Source: Hypomesus transpacificus (Eukaryota; Chordata; Actinopteri; Osmeriformes; Osmeridae). Taken from it: a stretch of DNA of 64,000 nucleotides. The notes beneath the pieces are model-generated. The model was given only the letters and a program-made list of their open reading frames with translations, was not told the origin of the DNA and did no database searches. Position numbers and translations under genes: made by a program. Every line of letters begins with the position of its first letter. Position 1 is the first letter of the stretch. Below, one piece after another: positions 54,915 through 64,000 of the stretch. The DNA lies in the NCBI RefSeq assembly GCF_021917145.1, contig NW_025813742.1, forward strand, positions 25,001-89,000, read 5' to 3'.

Positions 54915-56731
54915 CTCTCACTCTGGGGACCAATGTTGAAAATGTAGTTGAAGAAGACATGCTATCATGTTTGGTTAAGAAAAGTTATTCAGCGATGGGA
55001 AATGCTACATAAATGTTTAATGTCAATGCAGGTTTTCTTTACAAGGTGTTTGAGTATGTGAAGCTGTGATACATTAGGCTTATACAATAATAAGCAGGTT
55101 GTATTTATTTTGTTCTGCTGGAATTCCTGAGGCTACGCCACAGTTTGAGACTGAGATTAGAAACTTGGATGTTATTTCAAGACTTGCAGCAAGACAACTG
55201 ATCTCGAATTTCTTGTCAAGCAGCCGCCTTGCTCTGGAAGTAGAGTGAAGGTCGAACTACAAGGTATCTCCAATGTTTAATATCCGTATCACACAAGCAT
55301 CGATTATATGTTGTTTACAAGTTAGATGTAAGGGGGGCGGATGACTTCAAGGGTACTTACCTATTCCAAACCATGCACAGCTCCCGACATTGCGTTTTTT
55401 CGCTTTCTGTGTTCTAGGTGCTGTTGATTCGCGGTCCACCCGCGGTGAATCCTACTTAAAGTCTATTAACATTTGATTAAACTCTTCCTATAAAGTTGAG
55501 GAAACACCCTGCCGTTTCCAGAAGGCTACCCCTTCCCTTTAATCCATCCCCCTCTTCCTAAACGCGTTCCCACAGCTTTTTAACCTCGGTTTCGGCGTAA
55601 TGAAATGAAGAAAAAAACGTATGTGACCGCTGAATCAAGAGCGTCTAGTCCATGGTACGCCACCTCTACAACTTTCCAGCTTCAGTTTCTGTCTGACTGT
55701 GATTACATTAGACTTTTTATTATAAATAAATAATAGTGTGGTATTTCCAACAGGAAACATGTACAGAATGAACACAGGAAAGGGTTAAGAATGTAGACGA
55801 CTCCTAGGTGTCCTATTTCACAATTTTTGGAGATGACGGTTGATGCATTGGGACTTCCATGGCCAGATGGGAGAATCCTTTAGACTGACAAAGAAATGCT
55901 GTGACAGTTTGGCAGGGCAGCACTTGGGGAGAAACAACGTTAATTTAAAAACGTTTTCGGACTGCTAGGGCAGTGTTCTCGTGTTTAATTGACAGGCATC
56001 AGTTTGATTACAACAATAGGGCCCTACATGTAGCCTACTACTACTGTATCCAATAGGTTAAGAAATAAGTATTGTACGCGTTATGGTTTTACAAATATCT
56101 ATGTAATATTTCTGATCACAGCTAGTTTTATTATTGAATGTGTTTGTTACAAAACATTGTTTTGATGTTCAGAATATATATGTTCAAATATATTCTAAGG
56201 TGACATAAGGGGTTTAAACATTCAGACAAAGCTTTTAGCACATGACAAGTTTTGTTACACAGGAAAAAAACTATTCGAACATACTAGCCATTCATCTCTT
56301 GACGAGTAAAAAATAATATTTACCGTGAATTAGGCCCATAGATATAGAAATGTCTGTTTTGTGAATACAACCTTTTACTATTTAATTTGAAGATAAACTT
56401 ACTACAGTCTCAAAAATACCATGTACTACCATATGTCTTTCTTTCAATACAACAAGGATGCCTCACTTTTAAAATCCACTCTTTCCGTACTATGAAAGCT
56501 ATTTTTTATGCTTGGTAACAAAACTATAGTAATGACTTCCTTTAACATTCTTACATGAATCCTCCCAAAGAGGATCTTGAGTTTCTGATAATAGAAAAAT
56601 CTAAAAAAAATCGAGATTTATTTTCAACAATATAACTTCTACCCTCATGGACAATGGCATCACGTTATTAAAATCCTCCCCCTCTTATTCCACCTCCTCT
56701 TCCTTAAATCACCTCCACCACCTCCTCATTC
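54915..56731. other. schip1-like promoter and FMO 3' UTR
   Basis: The schip1-like 5' UTR (54915-54922 and an exon ending at 55361) and promoter lie on the left. A minus-strand AATAAA signal (TTTATT on +) at 55716-55721 marks the probable end of the FMO transcript, giving a 3' UTR of about 1 kb, AT-rich and without repeats. Confidence 0.6.
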
Positions 56732-59127
56732 TCACAAACTAGTCTGCGTTTCCATCTGTTCCCACTGGGTGGCGCTGACGAGCCGGTAGTTGAGTCTCCT
56801 GTAGTTGTGAGGGTGTATCTTCCGCTGCCTCACCACCTCGTTGAAGAGGCTCTGAGTGACCGGAGGAGGTGGGGAGAACTTCCCCGTGTGTGCCAGAGAC
56901 TGGTAGTAGCCCCACTGGTCTTTCTCCATCCTCAGCACGTGCCTGAGCTGCACCCCCATCTCCGCCTTCCTGTCGATCTCTTTCTGGGCGTCCGCCTCCA
57001 TGTCGGCGCGGGACGGCAGGGGCACCGAGCCTTCCAGCACCCCCAGGGCATACTGGACCTGGGGGGAGAGATGGAGGGAGAGAGGTGAGGGAGAGGTGGA
57101 GGGAGAGGTGAGGGAGAGGTGGAGGGAGAGGTGGAGGGAGAGGTGGAGGGAGAGGTGGAGGGAGAGGTGAGGGAGAGGTGAGGGAGAGGTGCATGTGGTA
57201 CCACTAGTAATTGTTATTTTGAATTATATTGTTACAAGATTATGAATAATCAACATTTTTGCTTCGATAAACAACTCTTGCTTTTATTCGTTTTTTTTTC
57301 TCTCTCTCGGATGCTTCACTTCCGCCAAACCCTTCCAGGGCTCAGCGCCCTCCACACACCTGGCAGTGAAAGTGGGGGAAGGGGCAAATGATCTTGCAGA
57401 TGCCCAGGATGAAGAGCGAGGGGAAGGCTGGGGGCATCATGAACTTGTACAGAGGGGTCACCAGCTGTTCCTGGATCTTCAAGCCCAGCTTGGTAGGATT
57501 GAGGAAGGGGTAGGTGAAGTTGTAGCCCGTGCAGAGCATCAGAGCCTGGGCCTTGGTCGTGGAGCCGTCCTGGAACTGGAACGATCCATCCTCCAGGACC
57601 CGTACCACGGGAGGCGCCTGCTCCACACCCACGGAGGAGAGGGAGGGCATGGTGGGCTTCCCGTGGCTCAGAATCACCTGGTGGGAGGAACAGGGAGGGA
57701 GGTAGACCGCATTCCAGGAATCTCACCACCGATATAACTGTTCAAACTCTGCACTTCGGATCCTTGATCTTCATCTGTGTGGTTTGGACTATTTGTCTGT
57801 TGCTTTGGATGAAAACGGCTGCTAAATGAAGTTAAAGGTGCATTTGATTTGTGGATGGGTATAGCTCAGTGGTTAGAGGATTTGACTACAGATCACAGGT
57901 TTGAATACCCACCCATTAGTTGCTTTGAATAAAAGCGTCTCCTAACTGAACACGTTATTACTTTAACTAGACTTCATTCGATTCCTGTTATTCTGGTTCC
58001 TATCCCATAGTAAAAAAAGAAGCTTTGTAAAAACCTAGAGTGCAAAGAGAACTAGTAACAGGTCTGTACACGTGTGTGTGTGTGTGTGTGTGTGCGCACA
58101 CACGTGTGTGAATTCCCACCTTGGCGTTGGCTCTTGCCAGCTCTTGACAGATGTCTACTCCAGAGTTTCCAGCGCCGAGAACCACAACTGACTTTCCAGA
58201 GAGAGGCTCAGGGTAACGGTATGAATGACTGTGCATGACTGTGCCTATGAACGAGAGAGAAGGAGGGAGAGGGAGAGCGAGGGAGCATCGTTCTTAGTGA
58301 CAGACAGAGGGCCGGCTGGACAGGCAGGGCCAAAAGAGTGGACCACAGTCAGAGTTTAAGAGAAGCAGAGAAAAGATGAAGAAGGGGGGAAGAGTGGTCC
58401 GTACCTTTAAAATGCTCCATCCCTGGAATGGAGGGGAAGTGGGGGTCAGAGTAGTGCCTTCAGGGAACAGAAAGGGTCAGAGGTCAGGGTACCTCATCAA
58501 AGTGTCCTCAACTTTGACTTCACTGTTGTGTATAAACGAACCCTAAAACAAGTGTGTTAAAATTGAATCAAAGGTCATTCGTACAGCGCAGCATCGCAGA
58601 ACACAGTGCGCACAAACCGCCTGCGATGTGATGTCATCTCACCCGTTACAGATGAAGACGGAGTCGAACCCCTCCGCCGTCTCCGCTCCCGACTCGTCAC
58701 GTGACGTCACCGTCCACCTCGTACCGGCCGACGACTCCCCTGTCTCCGTGGCGACGGGGCTGACGTCATCCACCACTGTGGCAAACTAGAGTGGAGGGAG
58801 GGAGGGGCTAAGTGCTAAGTCCCCTGTCTGCAAACACCCCCAGGTGGCCTGTACTTACCTTGATGTGGGGCGTGATGCTGTGGGTCTCACAGTAGCTCTG
58901 CAGGTAGCGATGAACTTCCTTGTGGGGCAGGAAGGAAGGGAGCTGGGGGTCAAAGGGGAAGTCGGGGAACATCATCACCTCTTTGGGAAGGTTGGTCCTG
59001 AAGGGGAACAACATTACTCCACAGAGGGGGCAAGAGACTTAACAAAGTCGGAGAGAGAAAAAGACGGAGAGAGAGAGACAGAGACACAGAGACACAGAGA
59101 GAGAGAGACAGACAGAGAGAGACAGAG

Positions 59128-59164
<37 letters not shown>

Positions 59165-59519
59165 CACAGAGAGAGACACAGAGACACAGAGAGAGAGAGA
59201 CAGACAGAGAGAGACAGAGACACAGAGAGAGAGACAGACAGAGAGAGACAGAGACACAGAGAGAGAGAGAGACAGACAGAGAGAGACAGAGACACAGAGA
59301 GAGGTTTCCGTACCTGAGGTTTCTGTACATGCTGCTGTGTATGGGTATCCCGTTGTCGTAATTACCGACACGCTCCTCGTAGAACCAGGTCCCGCCCACG
59401 TTCTTCGAGAGCTCGTAGACCACGGGCGGGGCGTAGATGTCTGGTCTGGACAGGATGTGACGGGCGGCACAGAGACCGGCCGCCCCCGCCCCCACCACCG
59501 CCACGCGCAGACGCAACAT
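56732..59519 (-). CDS. Flavin-containing monooxygenase (FMO GS-OX-like, fish type)
   Basis: FMOs use FAD, NADPH and O2 to oxygenate N- and S-nucleophiles. Eight exons read leftward: 59519-59314, 58997-58859, 58785-58643, 58457-58405, 58244-58120, 57677-57360 and 57058-56732 encode the product, after a non-coding exon ending near 60385. The coding part is therefore seven exons and 436 residues. The start [17 protein letters not shown] gives the FAD GxGxxG (10-15). [11 protein letters not shown] (179-189) is the FMO signature FxGxxxHxxxY. GAGNSG (204-209) is the NADPH site and [10 protein letters not shown] (271-280) the late conserved TGY motif. It resembles the shorter FMO GS-OX-like proteins of fish, plants and fungi more than mammalian FMO1-5 (about 530 residues with a C-terminal anchor). 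No C-terminal membrane helix is seen. Confidence 0.9.
57062..57194. repeat. GGTGGAGGGAGA minisatellite in an FMO intron
   Basis: About ten GGAGGGAGAGGTG or GAGGGAGAGGTG units lie immediately next to the exon border at 57058, so on the gene strand they form the pyrimidine tract of that acceptor. Confidence 0.92.
57738..57838 (+). mobile_element. Retroposon 3'-tail fossil (tentative)
   Basis: AACTCTGCACTTCGGATCCT through GCTTTGGATGAAAACGGCTG CTAAATGA resembles the copy at 18286-18393. No head is visible. Confidence 0.45.
57853..57955 (+). mobile_element. Second tRNA-derived SINE type
   Basis: GGGTATAGCTCAGTGGTTAG carries a box A of the TAGCTCAGTGG class, and GGTTTGAATACCC resembles box B. It is followed by TTGCTTTGAATAAAAGCGTC, a retroposon-type tail. 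The head differs from the main SINE family. Confidence 0.7.
59045..59305. repeat. GA/GACA-rich minisatellite in an FMO intron
   Basis: Units built from AGAGACACAGAGAGAGAG and GACAGACAGAGAGAGACAG, spanning nearly the whole intron up to the donor region at 59314. Confidence 0.92.
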
Positions 59520-59647
59520 TCTACAGGACGACACCACGACAGACCAGCGTGGGGGTGAGACCTGATTGGCTTAAATGCATGCTACTTCCTCTGTTAAAAT
59601 TCTTCAGCTAGACTTTGATCTTTTGAGGTGTTCCAGCCATGTATTCC

Positions 59648-59700
59648 TGGGGTGGGTATAGCTTAGTGGTTAGAGCATTAGACTGCAGGTTCTGTGTGGC
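59648..59700 (+). mobile_element. Head fragment of the second SINE type
   Basis: GGGTGGGTATAGCTTAGTGG then TTAGAGCATTAGACTGCAGG matches the 57853 head. The body and tail are lost. Confidence 0.6.
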
Positions 59701-62289
59701 TTTGGTCTGTTTGATGAATACATACTTACTTTATTAATGAGGAGCACATCTAGCTATGAGTTACCTCTGGAAAAGCAAACATGTGCCTTTCCCATTAGGG
59801 ATACCATCGTAAGGTCAGGGTCGTTTGCCGCTTATCACTTAATCATTAATGGAAGCTGATGGCGGTGGAAAATCCGCATTTGCTTTTGTCAATTTAATAC
59901 ACACTTGACACGTGCGCCCCCTGCAGGCCCAAATAAATTGTGACGTGAAGACAGTTATCGGAACTTCTTTTGACGTTCTATATTGATACATTTGATGTGG
60001 TACATCAATGTATTACATCAAATGTAACGTCCCATCATCGATGTATTCGATGGACATACCACTTAATCATGTTATTGTTACCAATGCACATTCCAACATC
60101 TCACGATAAGGCTAGAATGAAGTAGCTAGTTAAGTAGACGACAATAGTTTAACAGTTGTTAAGTCGTTGTTGACAACAACAATTTTAATTCTTGGAAATA
60201 GGGCTTGTAATGTAGACTACTGTATACTGTTGATACTGGTTCATATGTATTCTAGTCGGTCACAATGCTCCATTCATTTCTAGTTATCTTTCTTTTGTTT
60301 TTTTAATCTTCTTAAGACTTTCTGGAGTCGGTTAACGGATTAAGATTCTTCCAACGTGCTGCACAAATAGACAAATGTATTTACCTGTGATTTACGTTCT
60401 CCGTTGAAGAGATGCAACAAAAAAGAGTGATGGAATGAGACGAACTTTAAACTTCAACTTTTACCGGTGGTCGAATCTGAGGGTTAAGTGATACAACTCC
60501 ATATTTAAGGGGTAGACGATTTTAAGCCCCGCCTCTAGGTCATACGCGTTCATTCTGAATGTGTTCTTGATAGTGTGCTGAAATTAAGTATAATTCATGC
60601 TAAGGACCCGTAGGTTGTAGTTAGAGTGTACGTCAAAATAGTTTGTGTGTGTATCACCATCACTCATAGGCCTAGCCCTAAAATGTTTACATTTTCAGTC
60701 AAGGAAACTAATGGTCAATATTTTCTTCCTTATAATGTGGACACTGCTATGACTTTCTGAAGCAGGGTCATAAAGGGGATATTACGTTTTTGTATTTTTT
60801 TTTTACAATTTCCAGAATAAGAGTCATTTGACAAATTAACAAGAGTTTTCCCTGTTTGTTTGAAAGTGAAAAGGCACGCTGATGGTCTGATCCTCTTTTG
60901 CGCCATCAATTTGCGACGTCACGTCTTGCTTTTGGATAACTGACAAAACTTTACAGCCTGTATACATAACGTGTTCTGTTCCATGGTTAATGATGAGTTC
61001 CCAAATGGAAAAAGTCCAAAGTCCAAACAAGAAGTGAGCATCTAAGGCAACGGAAAACTACTGATACACCATACAGAAAGAAATGAATGGTGTCGTAAGG
61101 TTTACTGAATGAGGCTCTCACCAGCTTGTGAGATGTGGTTTATGTACGCATGGCGAAAAGGTTGGGCATGAATATGTCACCCTTAATGACCTCGATGGGC
61201 TTGACCCTTCAGCCATGCAGCCTACTCGTGGCTTCAGAGCCTTTAGATGGGGGCTGGGTAGTCCAGAAGACTGGCAAAGGAATCTTTCAAATAAGACCCT
61301 CTGTTCAGTACCATGGAGCAGGCTGGTGTGATGTTGGAATCAAAGACATAATTGATTATGTCTATGGTTGGAATACTTATGACTTCATTACAGCTGATTA
61401 GCAGGCCAAATGGCAGATTTCGTTTTCTGTAAATGTAACCAAGGATACAGAATGTTCTACTGTAACCAAGGGTACAGAATGTTCTACTCAGGTATCCTCT
61501 TTCAGATTTTTACCCCAAAACAAGAGTAAGACGTGCTGGTGTTAACTTTTAAGCAACATTGCTTTTCATCTCATGGGACAATATATTTAGGGAGTGGCAG
61601 TTAACAGATTCTGCCATGAACAAGTAGATATACCATGTTTGTTAACATGGCAACCAGTTTCTTTGCAACGTTCTTCAACTGTACATCATTTCCATCACAT
61701 TTACACTTCACCACACCGCTCTGTACCTCTTTAATGTGTTATTATTATGGGTTGAAATCCAAACATAAAAATATCTTGGAAATGCATAAATGGTCTCCTT
61801 CCTATTTATGTGGTATATTACTAATTTACAGTAATCTGCACTGCCAGACTACAGTAGCGCAATTGAACTTTGTGCGCGTGTGCATGTGAGCAGTTTCCTA
61901 GAAAGCTTTACTCTCCTTTGACCCGAACCAACTGAAGCCATAAAATTGTGTAATTATGATAACAGATCATTTCCAGATAAGTTGTGCACCACAAGCTGCC
62001 TGCATGATTCTAACTGGTCCTCTGACAAGAAAGATGGCATCGCGCAATCTTAGATGTGTGCAAGAAAGATAAATATCGGTTTGTCACATCAGCCATAGTC
62101 CTAAAATAATTACAAACATGATTGCCCCTCTTCTTACCAATGGTACGAAATAATATCACACAAAGTCAGCTTTTACTGAGAAAAAAAAAGATATTTTATA
62201 ACACAATGCCATAAACACAAACATGGTAGCGATACATCACATTCCTCTACATAAAAAAACAATAAACATTCTCTCTCCGTCTTAACTTC

Positions 62290-62377
62290 TCTTCCCCCCC
62301 CCTCTCTCTCTCTCCCTCTCCCTCTCTCTCACACACACTCCCTTACACCTCCTCACACACTCCCTCCCTCCCACCTT

Positions 62378-62427
<50 letters not shown>

Positions 62428-62458
62428 ACACACACACACACACTCCCTCACCCCCTCA
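62290..62458. repeat. (CT)n and (CA)n tract next to the med31 stop
   Basis: CT runs and CACACTCCCTC blocks end six bases before the med31 stop codon, so the repeat opens the med31 3' UTR. Confidence 0.9.
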
Positions 62459-62463
62459 CCCCC

Positions 62464-63487
62464 TCACTTGGCCGTGGCGTTGCCGTGAGGCGGCTGCTGC
62501 TGCTGCTCTGCCAGGGCCTGCTGGAGGCGGGTGCGCTTGCGGGAGTAGTGCTGCCAGTGGAGCAGCTGCTGCTCGTCGATGAACTTGGCACACTGGGCAT
62601 TTACCAACTCCTTCCGGAAGTGTTCGTACTGCAGCAGTTCTAACATGTGCAGACAGTGAGGATATCTGTGGTTCAAGGGAAACAGAGATGGTGTTTACAT
62701 CAGTGGTTGCGTGAGTGAAGTCAGGAGTCAGATGGCTGAGCGGTTAGGGAATCCGGCTATTAACCATAAGGTTGCCGGTTCGATCCCCGGCGGGGCCAAA
62801 TGACGTTGTGTCCTTGGGCAAGGCATTTCACCCTACTTGCCTCGGGGGGAAATGTCCCTGTACTTACTGTAAGTCGCTATGGATAAGAGCGTCTGCTAAA
62901 TGACAATGTAAAATGGAAAAATATGAGAGTAAATCGTAAAAAAAAATATGTATTTATATGATAAATATGGGTGCGAAAAAAAGTTTGACGATCGCTGATA
63001 TAGCGTACAACAAGAGATGGTTGACAGTCACGTGTGTAGGGGGAGAGGGTATTTGAACTTGCAACCTCTTGATCTGCAGAAACTTACTTGAGGAACTTTG
63101 CATACTCGGGCTCTTTCCAGTAGAGTAAGTACTTCAGATAGTTTACAAACGGCTTCTCTCGAAGGTACCCTCTCTGGGCTAGGACTGGAGGGTTACAAAG
63201 TAAAAAAGCATGTACACACAGTTGCAATAGTGACAGCAATTATGCATATTCTTGTGTTGACGTTTTTACAAATAATGTATTCAATACGAATGGACTCACA
63301 ATTCAAGTAATTCGGGTTGGCCAAACACTGTATGAACTCCAGCTCTGACTGAAAGCGGTTTCTCGCCTGCTCATCTGAAAATGTAAACATGTAAACATGT
63401 TAGCTGTGAGCTAACCAGCTAGCTACGGTAATGTTTTTAGCAAGCTAAATGTAATAGTGTCAAACCTGTTTCCATTACTCCTGCCAT
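62464..63487 (-). CDS. med31: Mediator complex subunit 31
   Basis: MED31 (Soh1) is a small middle-module subunit of Mediator that bridges activators and RNA polymerase II. Four exons read leftward, 63487-63466, 63374-63300, 63184-63088 and 62665-62464, and give 131 residues, the same length as human. The start [15 protein letters not shown] is followed by [20 protein letters not shown] and [20 protein letters not shown]. Exon 4 has [20 protein letters not shown] and ends with a Gln run and GNATAK. The short first exon has a good donor (ACAG|GTTTGA). An intron between 62665 and 63088 holds a SINE. Identification is firm. Confidence 0.97.
62722..62910 (+). mobile_element. Full-length tRNA-headed SINE
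   Basis: Head CAGGAGTCAGATGGCTGAGC, perfect box B GGTTCGATCCC, core and tail GGATAAGAGCGTCTGCTAAA. It is antisense in a med31 intron. Its box B is the least eroded copy in the window. Confidence 0.92.
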
Positions 63488-64000
63488 TGTCTTTGGATGC
63501 TCCCGAGCAAACATACATTGGCTAATTAATTAAATAGAAACTATAAATATATTTTCGGTAGTTGTTCAACAAAATAATGTAATATCTGTGTTAATCTTTG
63601 CGTTCTGATGAATAACACACAGTACATCTGCCGTAAATTGCTAACCCCTTTTTTTTTTTTTTTACTTCACTTTCCGACAATTTAAATCCCATGCAAGACC
63701 CTTAGTCAAACACAAGAGGGCAGCATTTAACACATTTTACTTTTACATCACTAACTCTCTGCAGTTTACCATTCTGCAAATGGTGTTTGAGTGAGATATT
63801 TGATCTGAACTTCCCCGGAACGTCTTTTTCTCTGCCATGGTTGGTGATGTTTTCTTAACTCTGTATAACTCGAGACAACTATAATCTCGGTATGTCTGCG
63901 CGCCTCATCCATTAAAAAGCGGGACAAGTTATCCCTTCTCACCGTGAGAAATGGTTGAACAGTTGCAGCCCTGGAAATCTCATGGGTCACTCAGAGGCAA
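63488..64000. other. med31 upstream region
   Basis: About 500 bp with no recognised exon. An open frame on minus (63766-63990) has no similarity that could be recalled and shows no splice or conservation support. The T run at 63650-63662 is the only repeat. Confidence 0.5.

Larger units (their letters stand above)
59520..62463. other. FMO promoter/5' UTR and intergenic DNA up to med31
   Basis: An ATCACAG|GTAAAT donor at about 60385 and an acceptor at 59520 suggest a non-coding FMO first exon. The interval 60,500-62,280 has no recognised exon. It contains an unassigned open frame (61135-61404), a 2x28-bp duplication near 61435-61490, and CT/CA repeats at 62290-62455 that should lie in the med31 3' region. 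Confidence 0.5.

Noticed and set aside
57853-57930. Possible tRNA gene
   Set aside because: Box A and box B-like stretches are present but the cloverleaf cannot be formed and a retroposon tail follows, so it is a SINE.
63766-63990. 75-codon open frame as a TXNDC17 exon (neighbour of MED31 in human)
   Set aside because: None of the TXNDC17 thioredoxin-fold motifs are visible; it looks like chance open sequence.

Overview
This is a gene-dense piece of a ray-finned (teleost) fish genome. The evidence is short-intron vertebrate genes with GT-AG splicing, intense (CA)n, (GA)n and (CT)n microsatellites, a tRNA-headed fish SINE ending in the common teleost tail 'CTCTGGATAAGAGCGTCTGC', and several small hAT transposons with 8-bp target duplications. 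The SINE would fit a basal euteleost, but the species cannot be fixed by eye.

Twelve protein-coding genes were assembled by hand from exons that keep frame and carry consensus splice sites. Left to right: siah2 exon 1 (-, the rest lies left of the window), taf9 (-), ap4m1 (+), arrb2 (+), a short WD40-less ATG16-domain gene (-), rnasek (-), a BAP18/C17orf49 homologue (+), a PABIR/FAM122-like gene (-), a single-exon P2Y-like GPCR (-), a schip1-like gene (-), a flavin-containing monooxygenase (-) and med31 (-). taf9/ap4m1 and rnasek/BAP18 start head to head; arrb2/ATG16-like and BAP18/PABIR-like meet tail to tail.

Region 1-12,058 is siah2 intron and holds only simple repeats and minisatellites. 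12-21 kb carries housekeeping genes: a ubiquitin ligase, a TFIID/SAGA subunit and an AP-4 adaptor subunit. 21.8-31.4 kb is beta-arrestin 2, whose introns contain about 1 kb of pyrimidine-rich tract, (CA)n runs right after several 5' splice sites, and two arrays that duplicate an exon end together with its donor. 31.5-40.4 kb holds the ATG16-like, rnasek and BAP18 genes. 40.5-64 kb holds the PABIR-like, GPCR, schip1-like, FMO and med31 genes, with several SINE copies.

The genes do not form one pathway. From memory, arrb2, rnasek, BAP18 and med31 correspond to human 17p13, and siah2 and schip1 to 3q25, so this looks like a mixed conserved-synteny block. No retroviral, LTR or capsid-bearing element, CRISPR array, rRNA or intact tRNA gene was seen. 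The more interesting items are the short ATG16 protein, the exon-end/donor duplications and 24-nt alternative microexon in arrb2, the GPCR with a changed TM7 motif and Gly-rich loops, and the hAT insertions with readable target duplications.
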